64,000 nucleotides of DNA, from assembly GCF_027923385.1 (NCBI RefSeq), contig NZ_BSEC01000001.1, positions 1,190,501 to 1,254,500 of the forward strand, written 5' to 3'. A model generated the notes under the pieces. That model saw nothing but the letters and a program-made list of their open reading frames with translations, ran no database searches and had not been told where the DNA came from. How positions within the stretch are numbered: the stretch's first letter is position 1; the number at the start of each line of letters is the position of its first letter. The position numbers and the translations under genes are program-made. Positions 25,802-36,197 of this stretch are shown one piece after another. Origin of the DNA: Methylocystis echinoides. Lineage in GTDB: Bacteria > Pseudomonadota > Alphaproteobacteria > Rhizobiales > Beijerinckiaceae.

Positions 25802-26881
25802 TTAGCTGCTCAACCCGCCGGCGAGCGTCGGGAAATCCAGCGGTCGGAAGCCGTAATGCTCCAGCCAGCGCGTATCGGCGTCGAAGAAGGCGCGCAAATC
25901 CGACATGCCGTATTTCAGCATGGCCAGACGGTCGATGCCGACGCCGAAGGCGAAACCCTGATAGACGTCCGGGTCATGTCCGCAATTGCGCAGCACATTG
26001 GGATGCACCATGCCGCAGCCCAGAATCTCCATCCAGTCCTCGCCCTCGCCGAAGCGGATCTCGCCGCCCTGACGCCGGCACTGCACGTCGACTTCCATCG
26101 ACGGCTCGGTGAAGGGGAAGAAGGACGGCCGCATGCGCAGCTTCACGCCCTTCACCTCGAAGAAGCTCTTGAGGAACTCCTCCAGCACCCATTTGAGGTG
26201 TCCCATATGCGTCGACTGGTCGATCACGAGCCCCTCGACCTGATGGAACATCGGCGTATGGGTCTGGTCGAAGTCGCAGCGATAGACGCGGCCCGGGCAG
26301 ATGACGCGGATCGGCGGCTTTTGCCCGAGCATGGTGCGCACCTGCACGGGGCTCGTATGCGTCCGCAGCAGCTTCTTCTCGCCGGCTTCCGGCGACAGGA
26401 AGAAGGTGTCCTGCATCTCGCGGGCGGGATGGCCCTCGGGGAAGTTCAGCCTGGTGAAATTATAATCGTCGCTCTCGATGTCCGGCCCCTCGGCGACGGC
26501 GAAGCCCATGTCGGCGAAGATCACCGCGAGTTCGTCCATCACCTGCGAGATCGGGTGGATGCGGCCGCGCTCCAGCGGGCTCGTCGCGGCGGGAAGCGTC
26601 ACGTCGAGCGTCTCGGCCTTCAGCCGGGCTTCCAGCGCGGACTCGGCGAGCGCGGCGCGGCGGGCGGCGAGGGCCTCGGTCGCCTTGTCCTTGAGCGCAT
26701 TGATCTTCGCGCCCTCGGTCTTGCGCTCCTCGGGAGACATTTTGCCCAGCGTCGCAAGCAGCGCCGAAATCGCGCCCTTCTTGCCCAGCGCCGCGACGCG
26801 CACGGCCTCCAGCGCCGGCTCGTCGGCGGCTTGAGCGATCTGGCGCAGCGTATCTTCTTCGAGTGTGGCGATATCGGTCAT
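25802..26881 (-). CDS. pheS: Phenylalanine--tRNA ligase alpha subunit
   Basis: The 359-aa alpha subunit carries the class II catalytic core. Motif 2 is seen around TSPVQVRTM and [18 protein letters not shown], and motif 3 as [14 protein letters not shown]. The N-terminal coiled-coil arm for tRNA binding spans about residues 1-85. The ATG at 26881 begins [12 protein letters not shown], which fits the family; a longer frame reads into the divergent promoter region. It forms an operon with pheT. rpmI-rplT, which often precede pheST, are elsewhere in this window (63.6 kb), so the usual cluster is split. Confidence 0.98.
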   Translation of the reverse strand: MTDIATLEEDTLRQIAQAADEPALEAVRVAALGKKGAISALLATLGKMSPEERKTEGAKINALKDKATEALAARRAALAESALEARLKAETLDVTLPAATSPLERGRIHPISQVMDELAVIFADMGFAVAEGPDIESDDYNFTRLNFPEGHPAREMQDTFFLSPEAGEKKLLRTHTSPVQVRTMLGQKPPIRVICPGRVYRCDFDQTHTPMFHQVEGLVIDQSTHMGHLKWVLEEFLKSFFEVKGVKLRMRPSFFPFTEPSMEVDVQCRRQGGEIRFGEGEDWMEILGCGMVHPNVLRNCGHDPDVYQGFAFGVGIDRLAMLKYGMSDLRAFFDADTRWLEHYGFRPLDFPTLAGGLSS

Positions 26882-27127
26882 TTTCGCGCTTTTTGCCCCG
26901 CGGGGGAGGACGGAAAACCCGTCGTAACGCCCAACCTCGCCCCGCTGTCTGATTTCCCGCGCCTTCTGCCATGCGCGGGGGCTCCTGTCGAGGCGGGCCG
27001 GCCGCGGCCGAGCCGGCAGGCGGCGGCTGTGAGGGCCCGAGACCCCTGGCTTGATCTTGTCAATATCGACAGCTTGGCGGAAACTGGCTGAAAATCGACG
27101 GGGCCTCAGGCGTCGGGGAGGGGGTAA

Positions 27128-29419
27128 ATGGTCGATGTCAGTTCCCGTTTCTCCGGGATCGCCCCTAACGTCATCCTGACGAATTATTCGCCGCAATTTC
27201 TTTACTCACCCGTGACCGCCGACCTCAACGGCGATGGCAAACAGGATCTGCTCGTCCTCGGAACGTCTTACCCCGTGAACGGGGTCAATTCGCCGACGCC
27301 CCAGCCGGCGGCGCTTTTTTTCGGCGACGGCAATGGCGGATTCACGCCTGTGCCCGAGAGCGTCTTTCCGGCCCGTTCATTGCTGACCATTCACCCGCGC
27401 AAGGTTCTGGTGGAGGATTTCAACGCAGACGGTCGGCCCGATGTTTTCGTCTCGAGCCATGGCTGGGACGCCTCTCCTTTTCCGGGAGAGCAGAACAGAC
27501 TGTTTCTGTCACAACCCGGCGGGAGCTGGATCGACGCGACCGTCTGGCTTCCCCAGCTCAGCGACTTCTCTCATTCGTCGGCCGCCGGGGACATCAACAG
27601 GGACGGCCGCGTCGATATTTTCGTGGGCAACGGCTATGCGGGGCAAAATCATATTCTTCCCTACGTTCTGCTGAATAATGGAACGGGACCGTTCCTTCAG
27701 ACGCGGAACGATATCCCGACGTTTGCCGGAAGCATTCTCGACTTCGATTCCGGCCACATGTTTCCGGCCTCCACGCTCGCCGATCTGAACAATGACGGTT
27801 ATCCGGATCTGATCATCGGCGCCGACGCGTCGGCCAGTTACAACAGAACGACCAAGACCGCGGTTCTCTGGAACCGGAACGGACAGTTCAGCCAGACCGA
27901 CATGACGCTGGTTCCGGCGCCGGCCAGCTTTCCCACCCATATCGATCTGGACATGCAGCCGATCGACATCGATGGAGACGGCTTCAGGGATCTCATTGTC
28001 ACGGGAACACAGGGGCAGCCCTTTTATGACGGCTGGTTTGTCCAGCTCTTGCAGAACAGCGGCGGTCACGGCTTCGTCGATGTGACGGCCGCTCTCCTCG
28101 CGCCGACCGATGCGAGGGGCGGGACGCCGGGGCAGGCGACGGGGACGCCATGGGGGATGTGGATCAATGTCGGCGATTACAACCGGGACGGATTTCAGGA
28201 CTTCTCTATAGAATATGCCGGGCAGCTCACGCAGGCGACGCCCCTGATCTGGCTGAACGACGGCACGGGTCACTTTCACACGATAAAGGTCAGCGATCTC
28301 GTCGCGCCGGGAGAGGAATGGCGGCTCGGCGGGGCGCATCTTGCGCCGACAACAAATGGCTTCAGCTTCATCACCCTTCAGGACTATCCCGGCAGCGGCG
28401 GGCTCATCGCAACGGGTTTGCTCGCGACGGCGCCCTTGCCGCGCGCGCCGCAGGAATCGGACGACGCCTATGTCGCCGCGCGCGACATCCCTCTCCATGT
28501 CGACGCGATCCGGGGTCTGCTCGCCAATGACGCCAACGGGTCGGCCGACAGGCTTGCCGCCGTCCTCCTGTCGCAGCCTTCCCACGGCGCGGTGACTCTC
28601 GGGCCTGATGGCTCCTTCACCTACACGCCGGAGCGCGGCTTCGTCGGCGCCGATTCCTTCACTTATGCAGCCCAGGACTGGGTCGTGCGGGGACGTGACG
28701 CCACCGTCAACGTTGTCGTCGGCGCGCGTCCCGCAACAAGCGTGGCGCAGGAAATACTGGGTCTGTACGCCGCCGTTTATAATCGCGCCGCCGATCATCC
28801 CGGTCTCGCCTACTGGATCAGCGTCGTTGGTCAGCAGGCGGACGCGGCGGGCGTGACGGTGGCCAACGCCACGACAACGGCCGTGACGACGGCCGACGCC
28901 CAGCTTCTCGGCAAGCTCTTCGTGACGACTCAGAGCGCCTATTTTTCACAGACGTATGGCGGTCTTTCCGATCGCGCGTTCATTGGCGCGCTGTATCAGA
29001 ACATCGGCGGCGCCGCCGGCGATCCGGATGGCGTCCAATATTGGTCGATGCAACTTGCGTCGCTTGAGTCCCGGGGGCTTTCCATTCAGGACGCGCGCGC
29101 GCAGATCGTGGGGCAATTCGTCCAGGGCTTCATTGGCTATGATCTCGGAGCCCAGCCGGCGAACCTCACATTGGCCCAATATCAGGACGCCCTTCATAGA
29201 CAGCTTGTATTCGACAACAAGTTGTCCGTCTCGCAGGCCTACGCAAACGCGTCGCTGCAATTCGGTGGTCAGATTCTCGACGCGCGATCGGTGGACGATC
29301 CCGCCTTCGACGCGTCGATCCGCGCGATTGCAAATGTGACGGCTGACGCGTTCACGGTGACGACGGTAATCGGCCACATTCAGTCCGCGGTCGCCGGCCA
29401 TGATCTCGCGCTGATTTAG
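27128..29419 (+). CDS. Large FG-GAP repeat protein with tandem-95/VCBS-like domain and DUF4214
   Basis: A 763-aa protein with no classical signal peptide. Residues about 30-400 contain at least six calcium-binding FG-GAP/VCBS units, visible as [71 protein letters not shown] and [11 protein letters not shown] cadherin-like segment follows (about 440-535; [21 protein letters not shown]). The C-terminus has a DUF4214 domain (about 540-680; [20 protein letters not shown]), common in proteins exported by type I secretion. Surface or secreted adhesin-like function is inferred. Its start follows a GGGGAGGGGG ribosome site. No T1SS genes lie nearby. Base usage is somewhat less GC-biased than its neighbours. 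Confidence 0.85.
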   Translation: MVDVSSRFSGIAPNVILTNYSPQFLYSPVTADLNGDGKQDLLVLGTSYPVNGVNSPTPQPAALFFGDGNGGFTPVPESVFPARSLLTIHPRKVLVEDFNADGRPDVFVSSHGWDASPFPGEQNRLFLSQPGGSWIDATVWLPQLSDFSHSSAAGDINRDGRVDIFVGNGYAGQNHILPYVLLNNGTGPFLQTRNDIPTFAGSILDFDSGHMFPASTLADLNNDGYPDLIIGADASASYNRTTKTAVLWNRNGQFSQTDMTLVPAPASFPTHIDLDMQPIDIDGDGFRDLIVTGTQGQPFYDGWFVQLLQNSGGHGFVDVTAALLAPTDARGGTPGQATGTPWGMWINVGDYNRDGFQDFSIEYAGQLTQATPLIWLNDGTGHFHTIKVSDLVAPGEEWRLGGAHLAPTTNGFSFITLQDYPGSGGLIATGLLATAPLPRAPQESDDAYVAARDIPLHVDAIRGLLANDANGSADRLAAVLLSQPSHGAVTLGPDGSFTYTPERGFVGADSFTYAAQDWVVRGRDATVNVVVGARPATSVAQEILGLYAAVYNRAADHPGLAYWISVVGQQADAAGVTVANATTTAVTTADAQLLGKLFVTTQSAYFSQTYGGLSDRAFIGALYQNIGGAAGDPDGVQYWSMQLASLESRGLSIQDARAQIVGQFVQGFIGYDLGAQPANLTLAQYQDALHRQLVFDNKLSVSQAYANASLQFGGQILDARSVDDPAFDASIRAIANVTADAFTVTTVIGHIQSAVAGHDLALI

Positions 29420-29435
29420 CCGGCGTGCGGGGGTG

Positions 29436-30413
29436 TTACGCCGTCGGCCGGGGCCGGTGCGCGAAAAGCTGGGCCAGCGCCGAGGAGGCGACGCGCGAGG
29501 CGACGTCATCGGCGCGGCTGGTCAGCACGATGGGGACGCGCGCCCCGAGCACGATCCCGGCCGTGGAGGCGCCCGCCAGAAAGACGAGCTGCTTGGCCAG
29601 AATGTTTCCGGCTTCGAGGTCCGGCGCGACGAGAATGTCCGGGTCCCCGGCGACCTCCGACTCGATGTGCTTGGCCTCGGCCGCTTCCTTTGAGATGGCG
29701 TTGTCGAAGGCGAGCGGTCCGTCGAGGACGGCGCCGGCGATCTGGCCACGATCGGCCATCTTGCAGAGGGCGGCGGCCTCCACCGTCGAGGGAATTTTCG
29801 CCTCGACCGTCTCCACCGCGGACAGAATGGCCGTTTTTGGCTTCAGCAGACCAATGGCGTGCGCGAGATCGACGGCGTTGCGGATGATGTCGCGCTTGAT
29901 GTCCAGCGTCGGCGCGATGTTGATCGCCGCGTCGGTGACCAGCAGCAGCTTGTGATAGGTGGGCGCGTCGATCACGAAGACATGGCTGATGCGCCGGTCG
30001 GTGCGCAGACCCGTGCCCTCGCGCACCACGGCGGCCATGAGCTCATCCGTGTGCAGCGCGCCCTTCATGATGGCGTGAAGCTTGCCGCGCCGAACCATCT
30101 CCACCGCCTGATCCGCCGCCGCATGACTGTGCGGCGCCTCGACGACGTCGACATCTTCGAGCGACACGCCCGCCGCGCGCGCCGCCGCCTCCATCTTCTT
30201 GCAGGGCCCGATCAGCGTTGGCACGATCAGCCCGGCGTCGCGGGCCGCGAGCGCGCCCTCCAGCGAAGGCTGGTCGCAGGGATGCACCACGCCCATGCGG
30301 ATCGGCGGCAGGGTCTGCGCCCGCTTGATCAGCGCCGCGAGGAGCGCGCCATGCGGGCGCGGAAAGACCGAAATCGGAGGCTGAAAATCGGCGCCGCTGT
30401 TGTTTTCGCTCAT
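29436..30413 (-). CDS. Phosphate acetyl/butyryltransferase family protein
   Basis: The 325-aa protein matches the PTA/PTB fold. These enzymes interconvert acyl-CoA and acyl phosphate with free phosphate. Visible family stretches include GVVHPCDQPSLEGAL, the central MKGALHTDELM, RRISHVFVIDAP and the C-terminal DILVAPDLEAGNILAKQL. It resembles the short butyryltransferase-like subgroup used with enoyl-CoA hydratase fusions rather than long Pta. No acetate or butyrate kinase gene lies next to it, so physiological direction is open. The ATG at 30413 with GCAGGA upstream was chosen over a longer frame. Confidence 0.85.
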   Translation of the reverse strand: MSENNSGADFQPPISVFPRPHGALLAALIKRAQTLPPIRMGVVHPCDQPSLEGALAARDAGLIVPTLIGPCKKMEAAARAAGVSLEDVDVVEAPHSHAAADQAVEMVRRGKLHAIMKGALHTDELMAAVVREGTGLRTDRRISHVFVIDAPTYHKLLLVTDAAINIAPTLDIKRDIIRNAVDLAHAIGLLKPKTAILSAVETVEAKIPSTVEAAALCKMADRGQIAGAVLDGPLAFDNAISKEAAEAKHIESEVAGDPDILVAPDLEAGNILAKQLVFLAGASTAGIVLGARVPIVLTSRADDVASRVASSALAQLFAHRPRPTA

Positions 30414-30567
30414 GAAATCCTGCTCAGGTGAGCGGATCGCGCGCGATCCGCCCGGTGAAGAAGGCGCGGCGCGCCACGATGTGGGAGGATCGCCGCCTGA
30501 AGTGAAGCCTTCATGATAAACGAGATCGCTGATCCGCGCACGGGCGATGGCGACGCCCGGCCGCGCG

Positions 30568-31329
30568 TCACTCGCGCGCGCCATATTTATGCAGATGCGC
30601 GCCATGCGCCGAGAGCCACGCCTCGGCGCGGTCCGTGTGCGGACAGAGCCGATGCGCGACCGCCCAGAATTTCGGTGAATGGTCGAGATGCACGAGATGC
30701 GCGACTTCGTGCGCGGCGAGATAATCGAGAACGAAGGGCGGCGTCATGATGAGGCGCCAGGAAAAATTGAGCGAGCCGCTCGACGAGCACGAACCCCAGC
30801 GGCTCACGGGATCGCGCAGGCCCACGCCGCGCGGCGCGAGGCCGAGCGTCCCGGTATGACGGGCGACGGCGCATTCCAGATCGCGCCGCGCCTCGCGCTT
30901 GAGATAATCCTGCACGCGGCGGTGCATGTGCTCGGTCTGGCCCGAGACGCAGAGCGCGACGCCGGTTTCAAGGTCGTCGCGCGCTTCGGTCCAGACCGTG
31001 CCGCGCCGCTCCGGCGCGTGGATCAGTGCATGATCGACGCCGCGAAGGGGCACGACCGAGCCATGCGCGAAGGGAATTGTCGCCGGCAGGCGATTCAGGC
31101 GCGCGGCGATCCATGCCGCATGACGCTCGGCGAAAGCGCGCGCATCGCGCAGCGAGGCGCGTTGCGGCATGGTGAGCACGGCGTCGCGCGCGGCGAAACG
31201 AACGCGCAGGGTGAACCGGCGCGCCGTCGTCGCGCGCCTGAGGGCGACGACGATCGTTTCCCCGGCGTGTTCCAGGGTGAGGAGAGACGACCTGTCTTGA
31301 GCTGGTTCGTCGCGCAGGAGTCGGAGCAT
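30568..31329 (-). CDS. YgjP-like (M48-type) metallopeptidase
   Basis: A 253-aa protein with the YgjP/DUF45 signature: RWGSCSSSGSLNFSWRLI followed by VLDYLAAHEVAHLVH and HSPKFW. The zinc motif HEVAH is at 207-211, with a third His at 217. Family members are cytoplasmic metal-dependent peptidases of largely unknown substrates. The N-terminal half is the variable part. The start ATG at 31329 fits the family length. It is not clearly in an operon; the SCO gene lies 100 bases upstream on the same strand. Confidence 0.9.
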   Translation of the reverse strand: MLRLLRDEPAQDRSSLLTLEHAGETIVVALRRATTARRFTLRVRFAARDAVLTMPQRASLRDARAFAERHAAWIAARLNRLPATIPFAHGSVVPLRGVDHALIHAPERRGTVWTEARDDLETGVALCVSGQTEHMHRRVQDYLKREARRDLECAVARHTGTLGLAPRGVGLRDPVSRWGSCSSSGSLNFSWRLIMTPPFVLDYLAAHEVAHLVHLDHSPKFWAVAHRLCPHTDRAEAWLSAHGAHLHKYGARE

Positions 31330-31429
31330 GCGGACATGCTAGCGAAAGGCGCGCCGAGTCGCGAGCGACAAAAGCGCTTTTGCTTTTAAAAATTTTTCTG
31401 TGGCGCCGGATGTCCGGCAAGGGCGACGG

Positions 31430-32071
31430 TTACAGATAACGCTGGAGATCCTTCGCCGCTTCCTCCGGCTTGCGTCCGACGTTGAACGCCGTGATGAAGT
31501 GGCCGTTCTTGTCCATCAGGTAAACGGCCGAGGAGTGATCGACGGAGTAGTCTTCTTCCTTGCCGGGCGCGCGTTTCGCGTAGATGCGATAGCCGCGCAG
31601 CATGGCGTCGATCTGCGCGCGGTCGCCGGTCAGGCCGATGATGCGCGAGTCGAAATTGGCGAGATAGTCCTTGAGCACCTGCGGCGTGTCCCGCTCCGGA
31701 TCGGTTGTCACGAAGATGGCGCCGATATTGGCGTTGGGACCGAGCGCGCGGAGGATTTCCGACATTTCGAACAGCGTCGTGTGACAAACGTCGGGACAAT
31801 TCGTGTAGCCGAAAAAGACGAGATGCGGCTTGCCGAGCAGGACCGACTCGGTCACCTGCTGGCCGGCGTGCGAGGTGAGCTGAAACGCGCCGCCGATGGC
31901 CGATGGCGGCGGCGCCGTATTGTTCGTCACGAGGACGAATGCGCCAAACGCCAGCGCAAACGCCGCGCCCGCGCCGATGAGCAGCGGCCGGGAGACGGCT
32001 GGGCCGTTTCCGGGGGCCTTGTCGCCGCGTTTGCCCGTCTTGCCATTGCTCCTGACCGACGTTTTGGCCAT
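31430..32071 (-). CDS. SCO1/SenC family copper chaperone
   Basis: SCO proteins deliver copper to, or reduce, the CuA site of cytochrome c oxidase and related copper enzymes in the periplasm. The 213-aa protein has an N-terminal membrane segment (about 29-48), a thioredoxin fold with the copper-binding NCPDVC motif (Cys92 and Cys96) and the third ligand His179 in SVDHSS. It follows a small secreted-protein gene on the same strand across 65 bases, a likely operon. No oxidase gene is in the window, so its client is not known. The ATG at 32071 has GGGAAGG upstream. Confidence 0.92.
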   Translation of the reverse strand: MAKTSVRSNGKTGKRGDKAPGNGPAVSRPLLIGAGAAFALAFGAFVLVTNNTAPPPSAIGGAFQLTSHAGQQVTESVLLGKPHLVFFGYTNCPDVCHTTLFEMSEILRALGPNANIGAIFVTTDPERDTPQVLKDYLANFDSRIIGLTGDRAQIDAMLRGYRIYAKRAPGKEEDYSVDHSSAVYLMDKNGHFITAFNVGRKPEEAAKDLQRYL

Positions 32072-32136
32072 GTCGCCTTCCCTGATCGTTTATGTTTGCC
32101 GCTTGTTTGTGCGGCCTTGCGGCGCGGAGGCGCCGA

Positions 32137-32487
32137 TTAGTCCACGAGGATGATGCGTCCGCCGCCGCACAGGTCGACATCGCCTGCGTCCGCGAAGTCC
32201 GCGAAGGTCCAGCGCGCCTGGAACCGGCACCCTTTCACGCCCGAAACGGTCAGACTGGCGGATGCTCCAGGGCCCAGCGGCTTCTCGAGCTTCGCCACGA
32301 CGATTTCGGGCGTCCGATCTCCCGCAGGCAGAACGATGCGGAAGTCGAGCAAGGGCACCCGGCGCTTGTTCTCGAGATTCACCGCCCCCGCCGCGGCAGG
32401 CGCGAGCGACACAGCCCTGTTGGCGCCGGCGGCCGGGGCCCACAGCGACACAGCGACGACGGCGGCGATCATGAAACCGTTACGCAC
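32137..32487 (-). CDS. Small secreted protein upstream of SCO, unknown function
   Basis: A 116-aa protein with a clear signal peptide (hydrophobic core residues 6-18, cleavage likely after APAAGA). The mature domain is beta-rich with [11 protein letters not shown] and two cysteines in VKGCRFQ and DLCGGGR that could form a disulfide. I do not recognise the family. Start is a GTG at 32487 with GAGGGT before it. The adjacent SCO gene suggests a copper or respiratory role, an inference from context only. Confidence 0.65.
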   Translation of the reverse strand: MRNGFMIAAVVAVSLWAPAAGANRAVSLAPAAAGAVNLENKRRVPLLDFRIVLPAGDRTPEIVVAKLEKPLGPGASASLTVSGVKGCRFQARWTFADFADAGDVDLCGGGRIILVD

Positions 32488-32645
32488 TCGACCCTCTCGA
32501 CTGGGAACTTATCCCGACCGCGGCCATTCGCCAAGCCACCCGCAGGCGCGCGCGGCGTCAGGGGCGGCGCGGCCGGGGTTCTTTGCGGCGCCTGCGAGAC
32601 GATGTAGCTTCTCCGAAGCCACGATTCCCGCAGGAAAGCCGCCCC

Positions 32646-34163
32646 ATGAGCGAAAAGACCAATGAGAGCCCGATTGGAAAGATTCTGGTCGGCGCCACGC
32701 ATGGGACGGACACGCCGGCCTTTCGCTACCTCACGCTTGCCCTCGGCAATCGCCACGGGCTGATCGCGGGCGCCACGGGCGGCGGCAAGACGGTTTCGCT
32801 TCAACTGCTGGCGGAAGGCTTCTCCAACGCCGGAACCGCCGTCTTTCTCGCCGATATCAAGGGCGATCTGGCCGGGATGTCGCAGCCAGGCGACGCCAAG
32901 CCGCCGTTCGTCAAGCGCGCCCGGGAAATCGGCGTCGACTATCAGCCCGATCGCTTCCCTGTCGTTTTCTGGGACGTGTTCGGCGAGCAGGGCCATATGC
33001 TGCGCGCCACCGTGTCGGAGATGGGGCCGCTGCTCCTGTCGCGGCTCCTCGAACTCAACGACACGCAGGAAGGCGTATTGAACATCGTCTTCAAGGTCGC
33101 CGACGAGCAGGGGCTCCTGCTGCTCGATCTGAAAGACTTGCGCGCCGCGCTCAACCATGTCGCCGCGAACGCCAGCGAATTCAGGGCCAAATACGGCAAC
33201 ATCGCGCCCGCGAGCGTCGGCGCCATCCAGCGCCAGCTTCTCGTGCTGGAGACGCAGGGCGGCGACAAATTCTTCGGCGAGCCGGCGCTGGAGATCAGCG
33301 ATTTTCTGCGCACGGATCGCGACGGACGCGGCGTCGTCAACATTCTGAGCGCGGACAGACTCATGCGTTCGCCGCGGCTTTACGCGACCTTCCTCCTGTG
33401 GATGCTCTCGGAGATATTCGAGCAGCTTCCCGAAGTGGGCGACCTCGACAAGCCCAAACTCGTGTTCTTCTTCGACGAGGCGCATCTTCTCTTCGACGAT
33501 GCGCCGAAGGCGCTTCTGTCTGCAATCGAACAGGTGGTGCGGCTCATCCGCTCGAAGGGCGTCGGCGTCTACTTTGTCACGCAGAACCCGCTTGATGTGC
33601 CCGACACCGTGCTCGGCCAGCTTGGCAACCGCATTCAGCATGCGTTGCGCGCCTTCACGCCGCGCGATCAGAAGGCGGTGCGCGCGGCCGCCGAGACTTT
33701 CCGCAAGAATCCCGCCTTCGACACCACCGATGCGATCATGAATTTGGGCGTCGGCGAGGCGCTGGTCTCCATGCTCGGCGCGAAAGGCGCGCCGGAGATT
33801 GTCGACCGCGTCCTGATCGCGCCGCCGTCGGCCCGTGTCGGGCCGATCACGGCTGACGAGCGCGCGGAGATTCTGCGCGCGAGCAAGTTCGGCGGGAAAT
33901 ACGATACGCCCGTCGACCGCCAGTCGGCCTATGAGACGCTCGAAGCGCGCGCGAAGGGCGAGGGGGCGGAGGCCTCCGGCGGCGGCTGGATGGGAACGAT
34001 CGTCGGCGGCGTGCTGGGGACGCTGTTTGGCTCGAAGCGCGGCAAGCGGCTGACGCCAGCCGAAATCGCCCTGCGCTCGGCCGTCCAGAGCGCCGCCCGC
34101 TCGGCCGGAACCCAGATCGCCAAGCAGATTCTGCGGGGCACGCTCGGCGGCATCAGCAAGTAG
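32646..34163 (+). CDS. HerA-like ATPase (DUF853/YjgR family)
   Basis: The 505-aa protein is a HerA/FtsK-type P-loop ATPase of the YjgR family. Walker A is GATGGGKT at 42-49; Walker B is FFFDEAHLL near 277-285, followed by the sensor-like [12 protein letters not shown]. The C-terminus has a glycine-rich [19 protein letters not shown] segment. YjgR proteins are widespread but their role is not settled. There is no adjacent NurA nuclease or SIR2 gene, so a HerA-NurA repair or defence system is not supported. The ATG at 32646 is used; upstream in-frame sequence is non-conserved. Confidence 0.88.
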   Translation: MSEKTNESPIGKILVGATHGTDTPAFRYLTLALGNRHGLIAGATGGGKTVSLQLLAEGFSNAGTAVFLADIKGDLAGMSQPGDAKPPFVKRAREIGVDYQPDRFPVVFWDVFGEQGHMLRATVSEMGPLLLSRLLELNDTQEGVLNIVFKVADEQGLLLLDLKDLRAALNHVAANASEFRAKYGNIAPASVGAIQRQLLVLETQGGDKFFGEPALEISDFLRTDRDGRGVVNILSADRLMRSPRLYATFLLWMLSEIFEQLPEVGDLDKPKLVFFFDEAHLLFDDAPKALLSAIEQVVRLIRSKGVGVYFVTQNPLDVPDTVLGQLGNRIQHALRAFTPRDQKAVRAAAETFRKNPAFDTTDAIMNLGVGEALVSMLGAKGAPEIVDRVLIAPPSARVGPITADERAEILRASKFGGKYDTPVDRQSAYETLEARAKGEGAEASGGGWMGTIVGGVLGTLFGSKRGKRLTPAEIALRSAVQSAARSAGTQIAKQILRGTLGGISK

Positions 34164-34170
34164 CCGCACG

Positions 34171-34312
34171 CCCTCTCCCCGCGAGGCGGGGAGAGGATCG
34201 GGGTGAGGCGCAAGCCGCGCGCACGACTCCCGAAATCGGTTCTTTGCCCGAAATTCCGGGGTCCTTCGGCCTGCCCTTGACCGCAGCCCTCTCCCCGCTT
34301 GCGCGTAAAGGG
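34171..34312. repeat. Palindromic intergenic repeat, family 1 (copy D), and rpoH upstream region
   Basis: The 330 bases between 34164 and 34493 contain no gene. Arms CCCTCTCCCCGCGAGG and GCGGGGAGAGG occur at one end and CCCTCTCCCCGCTTGCG at the other. Downstream of the repeat a TATACT sequence at 34408-34413 may be the -10 element for rpoH; no good -35 was found. Confidence 0.55.
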
Positions 34313-34493
34313 CGCGCGCGCTGAGCCCCGCGATTATTACAGAATCTTAATCCCGACTTTAGCGACTTGTCACCCGGCGCGGATTTTCCCGGGCGCCTTT
34401 TCCGGCCTATACTATCCTTGTTGCGGTCGGCGATTGTGCGACCGCCCATTGTGGGCTTGCCGTCGCCCGGGAGCCCGCCAGGAGGGACGAGAT

Positions 34494-35375
34494 ATGGCGA
34501 ATTCCTTGCCCATCGTCGCGGAAGGCGGTCTCGCCCGCTACCTCGCCGAAATCCGTCGTTTCCCCATGCTGGAGCCCCAGCAGGAATATATGCTCGCCAA
34601 GCGCTGGCGCGAGCACGAAGACCCCAAGGCCGCGCAGGAGCTCGTGACCTCGCATCTGCGCCTCGTCGCCAAGATCGCGATGGGCTACCGCGGCTATGGG
34701 CTTCCCATCGGCGAGATCATCTCCGAGGGCAATGTCGGCCTGATGCAGGCCGTCAAGCGCTTCGAGCCCGACCGTGGCTTCCGCCTCGCCACCTATGCGA
34801 TGTGGTGGATTCGCGCGTCGATTCAAGAATACATCCTGCGTTCGTGGTCGCTCGTGAAAATGGGCACCACCGCGAGCCAGAAGAAGCTGTTCTTCAATCT
34901 GCGCAAGGCCAAGAGCCGCATCTCCGCCTATGAGGAAGGCGACCTGCGCCCCGAGAACGTCGAGAAGATCGCGACGCGCCTCGGCGTCTCCAAGCAGGAC
35001 GTGATCGAGATGAACCGCCGCATGGGCGGCGACGCCTCGCTCAACGCCCCGCTGCGCGAGGAAGGCGAGGGCGAGTGGCAGGACTGGCTCGTCGACGACA
35101 GCGACAGCCAGGAGCACATTCTCGCCACGCAGGAGGAGAGCAACAATCGTCTGACGGCGCTGCGCGGCGCCCTTGACGTGCTGAACCCGCGCGAGCGCCG
35201 CATCTTCGAGGCGCGCCGGCTCGCCGACGATCCGGTGACGCTCGAGCAGCTCTCCGAGGAGTTCGGCGTCTCCCGTGAGCGCGTGCGCCAGATCGAGGTC
35301 CGCGCCTTCGAGAAGGTGCAGGCCGCGGTCAAGAGCGGCGTCGCCCGCATGGAGGAAGCGCATCACGCGATGTGA
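34494..35375 (+). CDS. rpoH: RNA polymerase heat-shock sigma factor (sigma-32)
   Basis: The 293-aa sigma-70-family factor directs RNA polymerase to heat-shock promoters. Region 2 is seen as LVTSHLRLVAKIAMGYRGYG and FEPDRGFRLATYAMWWIRA. The RpoH box QKKLFFNLRKAK near 128-139 is diagnostic and absent from other sigma factors. Region 4 contains LEQLSEEFGVSRERVRQIE. The ATG at 34494 follows AGGAGG. Alphaproteobacteria often carry more than one RpoH; this is one of them. The htpG gene in the window is a typical target, but no clear sigma-32 promoter was found before it. Confidence 0.96.
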   Translation: MANSLPIVAEGGLARYLAEIRRFPMLEPQQEYMLAKRWREHEDPKAAQELVTSHLRLVAKIAMGYRGYGLPIGEIISEGNVGLMQAVKRFEPDRGFRLATYAMWWIRASIQEYILRSWSLVKMGTTASQKKLFFNLRKAKSRISAYEEGDLRPENVEKIATRLGVSKQDVIEMNRRMGGDASLNAPLREEGEGEWQDWLVDDSDSQEHILATQEESNNRLTALRGALDVLNPRERRIFEARRLADDPVTLEQLSEEFGVSRERVRQIEVRAFEKVQAAVKSGVARMEEAHHAM

Positions 35376-35430
35376 GGCGACCGGCCGGCTCCGCGCTATA
35401 TGCTGGCATGATTGAAACGGGAGGTTTCGC

Positions 35431-36120
35431 ATGTCGCATTGGCTGATCGCCGGCGCGAGCCGGGGCATCGGGCTCGAACTGACACGGCAGCTCGCCCTTC
35501 GGGGCGAGCAGGTGACCGCGAGCCTGCGCGCCGGCAGCCGCCTCGAGGCGCTGGAGGCGGCGTTGGCCCCGGCCGGAAGCAGGGGCCGTCTTCTCGAATT
35601 CGACACCCGCGACGAGTCGGCGGTGCGCGCCGCCGCGACGCAGGTGACGGAGCCGGTCGACGTGCTCGTCGCCAACGCCGGCGCCTATGGGCCGCAGCGG
35701 CAGTCATCGCTGGACATGGATTTTCCCGGCGTCCTCGATCTTCTCGACACCAATGCGCTCGGGCCGCTGCGCGTCGCGCAGGCCTTTCTGCCGCAACTGC
35801 GGCAGGGGCAGAAGCCGCGCATCGTGTTCATGTCGAGCGTGCTTGGCTCCATGGCGCTCGAGGGAACCTTCAACCTCGGCTATCGGGCCTCCAAGGCGGC
35901 GCTCAACAAGATCGCGCAATGTCTCGCCGATGATCTGAAGCCAGAGGGAATTCCGGTCGTCGCGATGCATCCGGGCTGGGTGCGCACCGACATGGGCGGG
36001 CCAAACGCCACGCTTGGCGTCGAGGAAAGCGTCGACGGCATTCTGCGCGTCATCGACGGCCTGACCGTCGCGGACACGCGCCGCTACCTGGATTACCGCG
36101 GCCAGGATATCGATTGGTAG
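35431..36120 (+). CDS. Short-chain dehydrogenase/reductase (SDR) family oxidoreductase
   Basis: A 229-aa classical SDR. The nucleotide-binding GASRGIG is at 8-14, NAGAYG follows at 82-87, and the catalytic Ser135/136, Tyr151 and Lys155 (YRASK) are all present. The short length and HPGWVRTDMGG resemble the C-factor-like subgroup. The substrate is unknown. The ATG at 35431 follows GGGAGG. Confidence 0.9.
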   Translation: MSHWLIAGASRGIGLELTRQLALRGEQVTASLRAGSRLEALEAALAPAGSRGRLLEFDTRDESAVRAAATQVTEPVDVLVANAGAYGPQRQSSLDMDFPGVLDLLDTNALGPLRVAQAFLPQLRQGQKPRIVFMSSVLGSMALEGTFNLGYRASKAALNKIAQCLADDLKPEGIPVVAMHPGWVRTDMGGPNATLGVEESVDGILRVIDGLTVADTRRYLDYRGQDIDW

Positions 36121-36197
36121 GGCCGCCGCCGACGGCGCCCTTGCTCACCAAATATTTGGGACTGGATGCGATCCTCCCGGTCAAACGGAGGGTGACA

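Noticed and set aside
27509..28798. 429-codon frame opposite the FG-GAP protein
   Set aside because: Its translation is Arg/Gly-rich antisense of the calcium-binding repeats, and the sense strand has clear domains.
32646..34163. HerA-like ATPase as part of a defence or HerA-NurA repair system
   Set aside because: No NurA, SIR2, DUF4297 or nuclease gene is adjacent; flanking genes are SCO and rpoH, and the sequence fits the solitary YjgR family.
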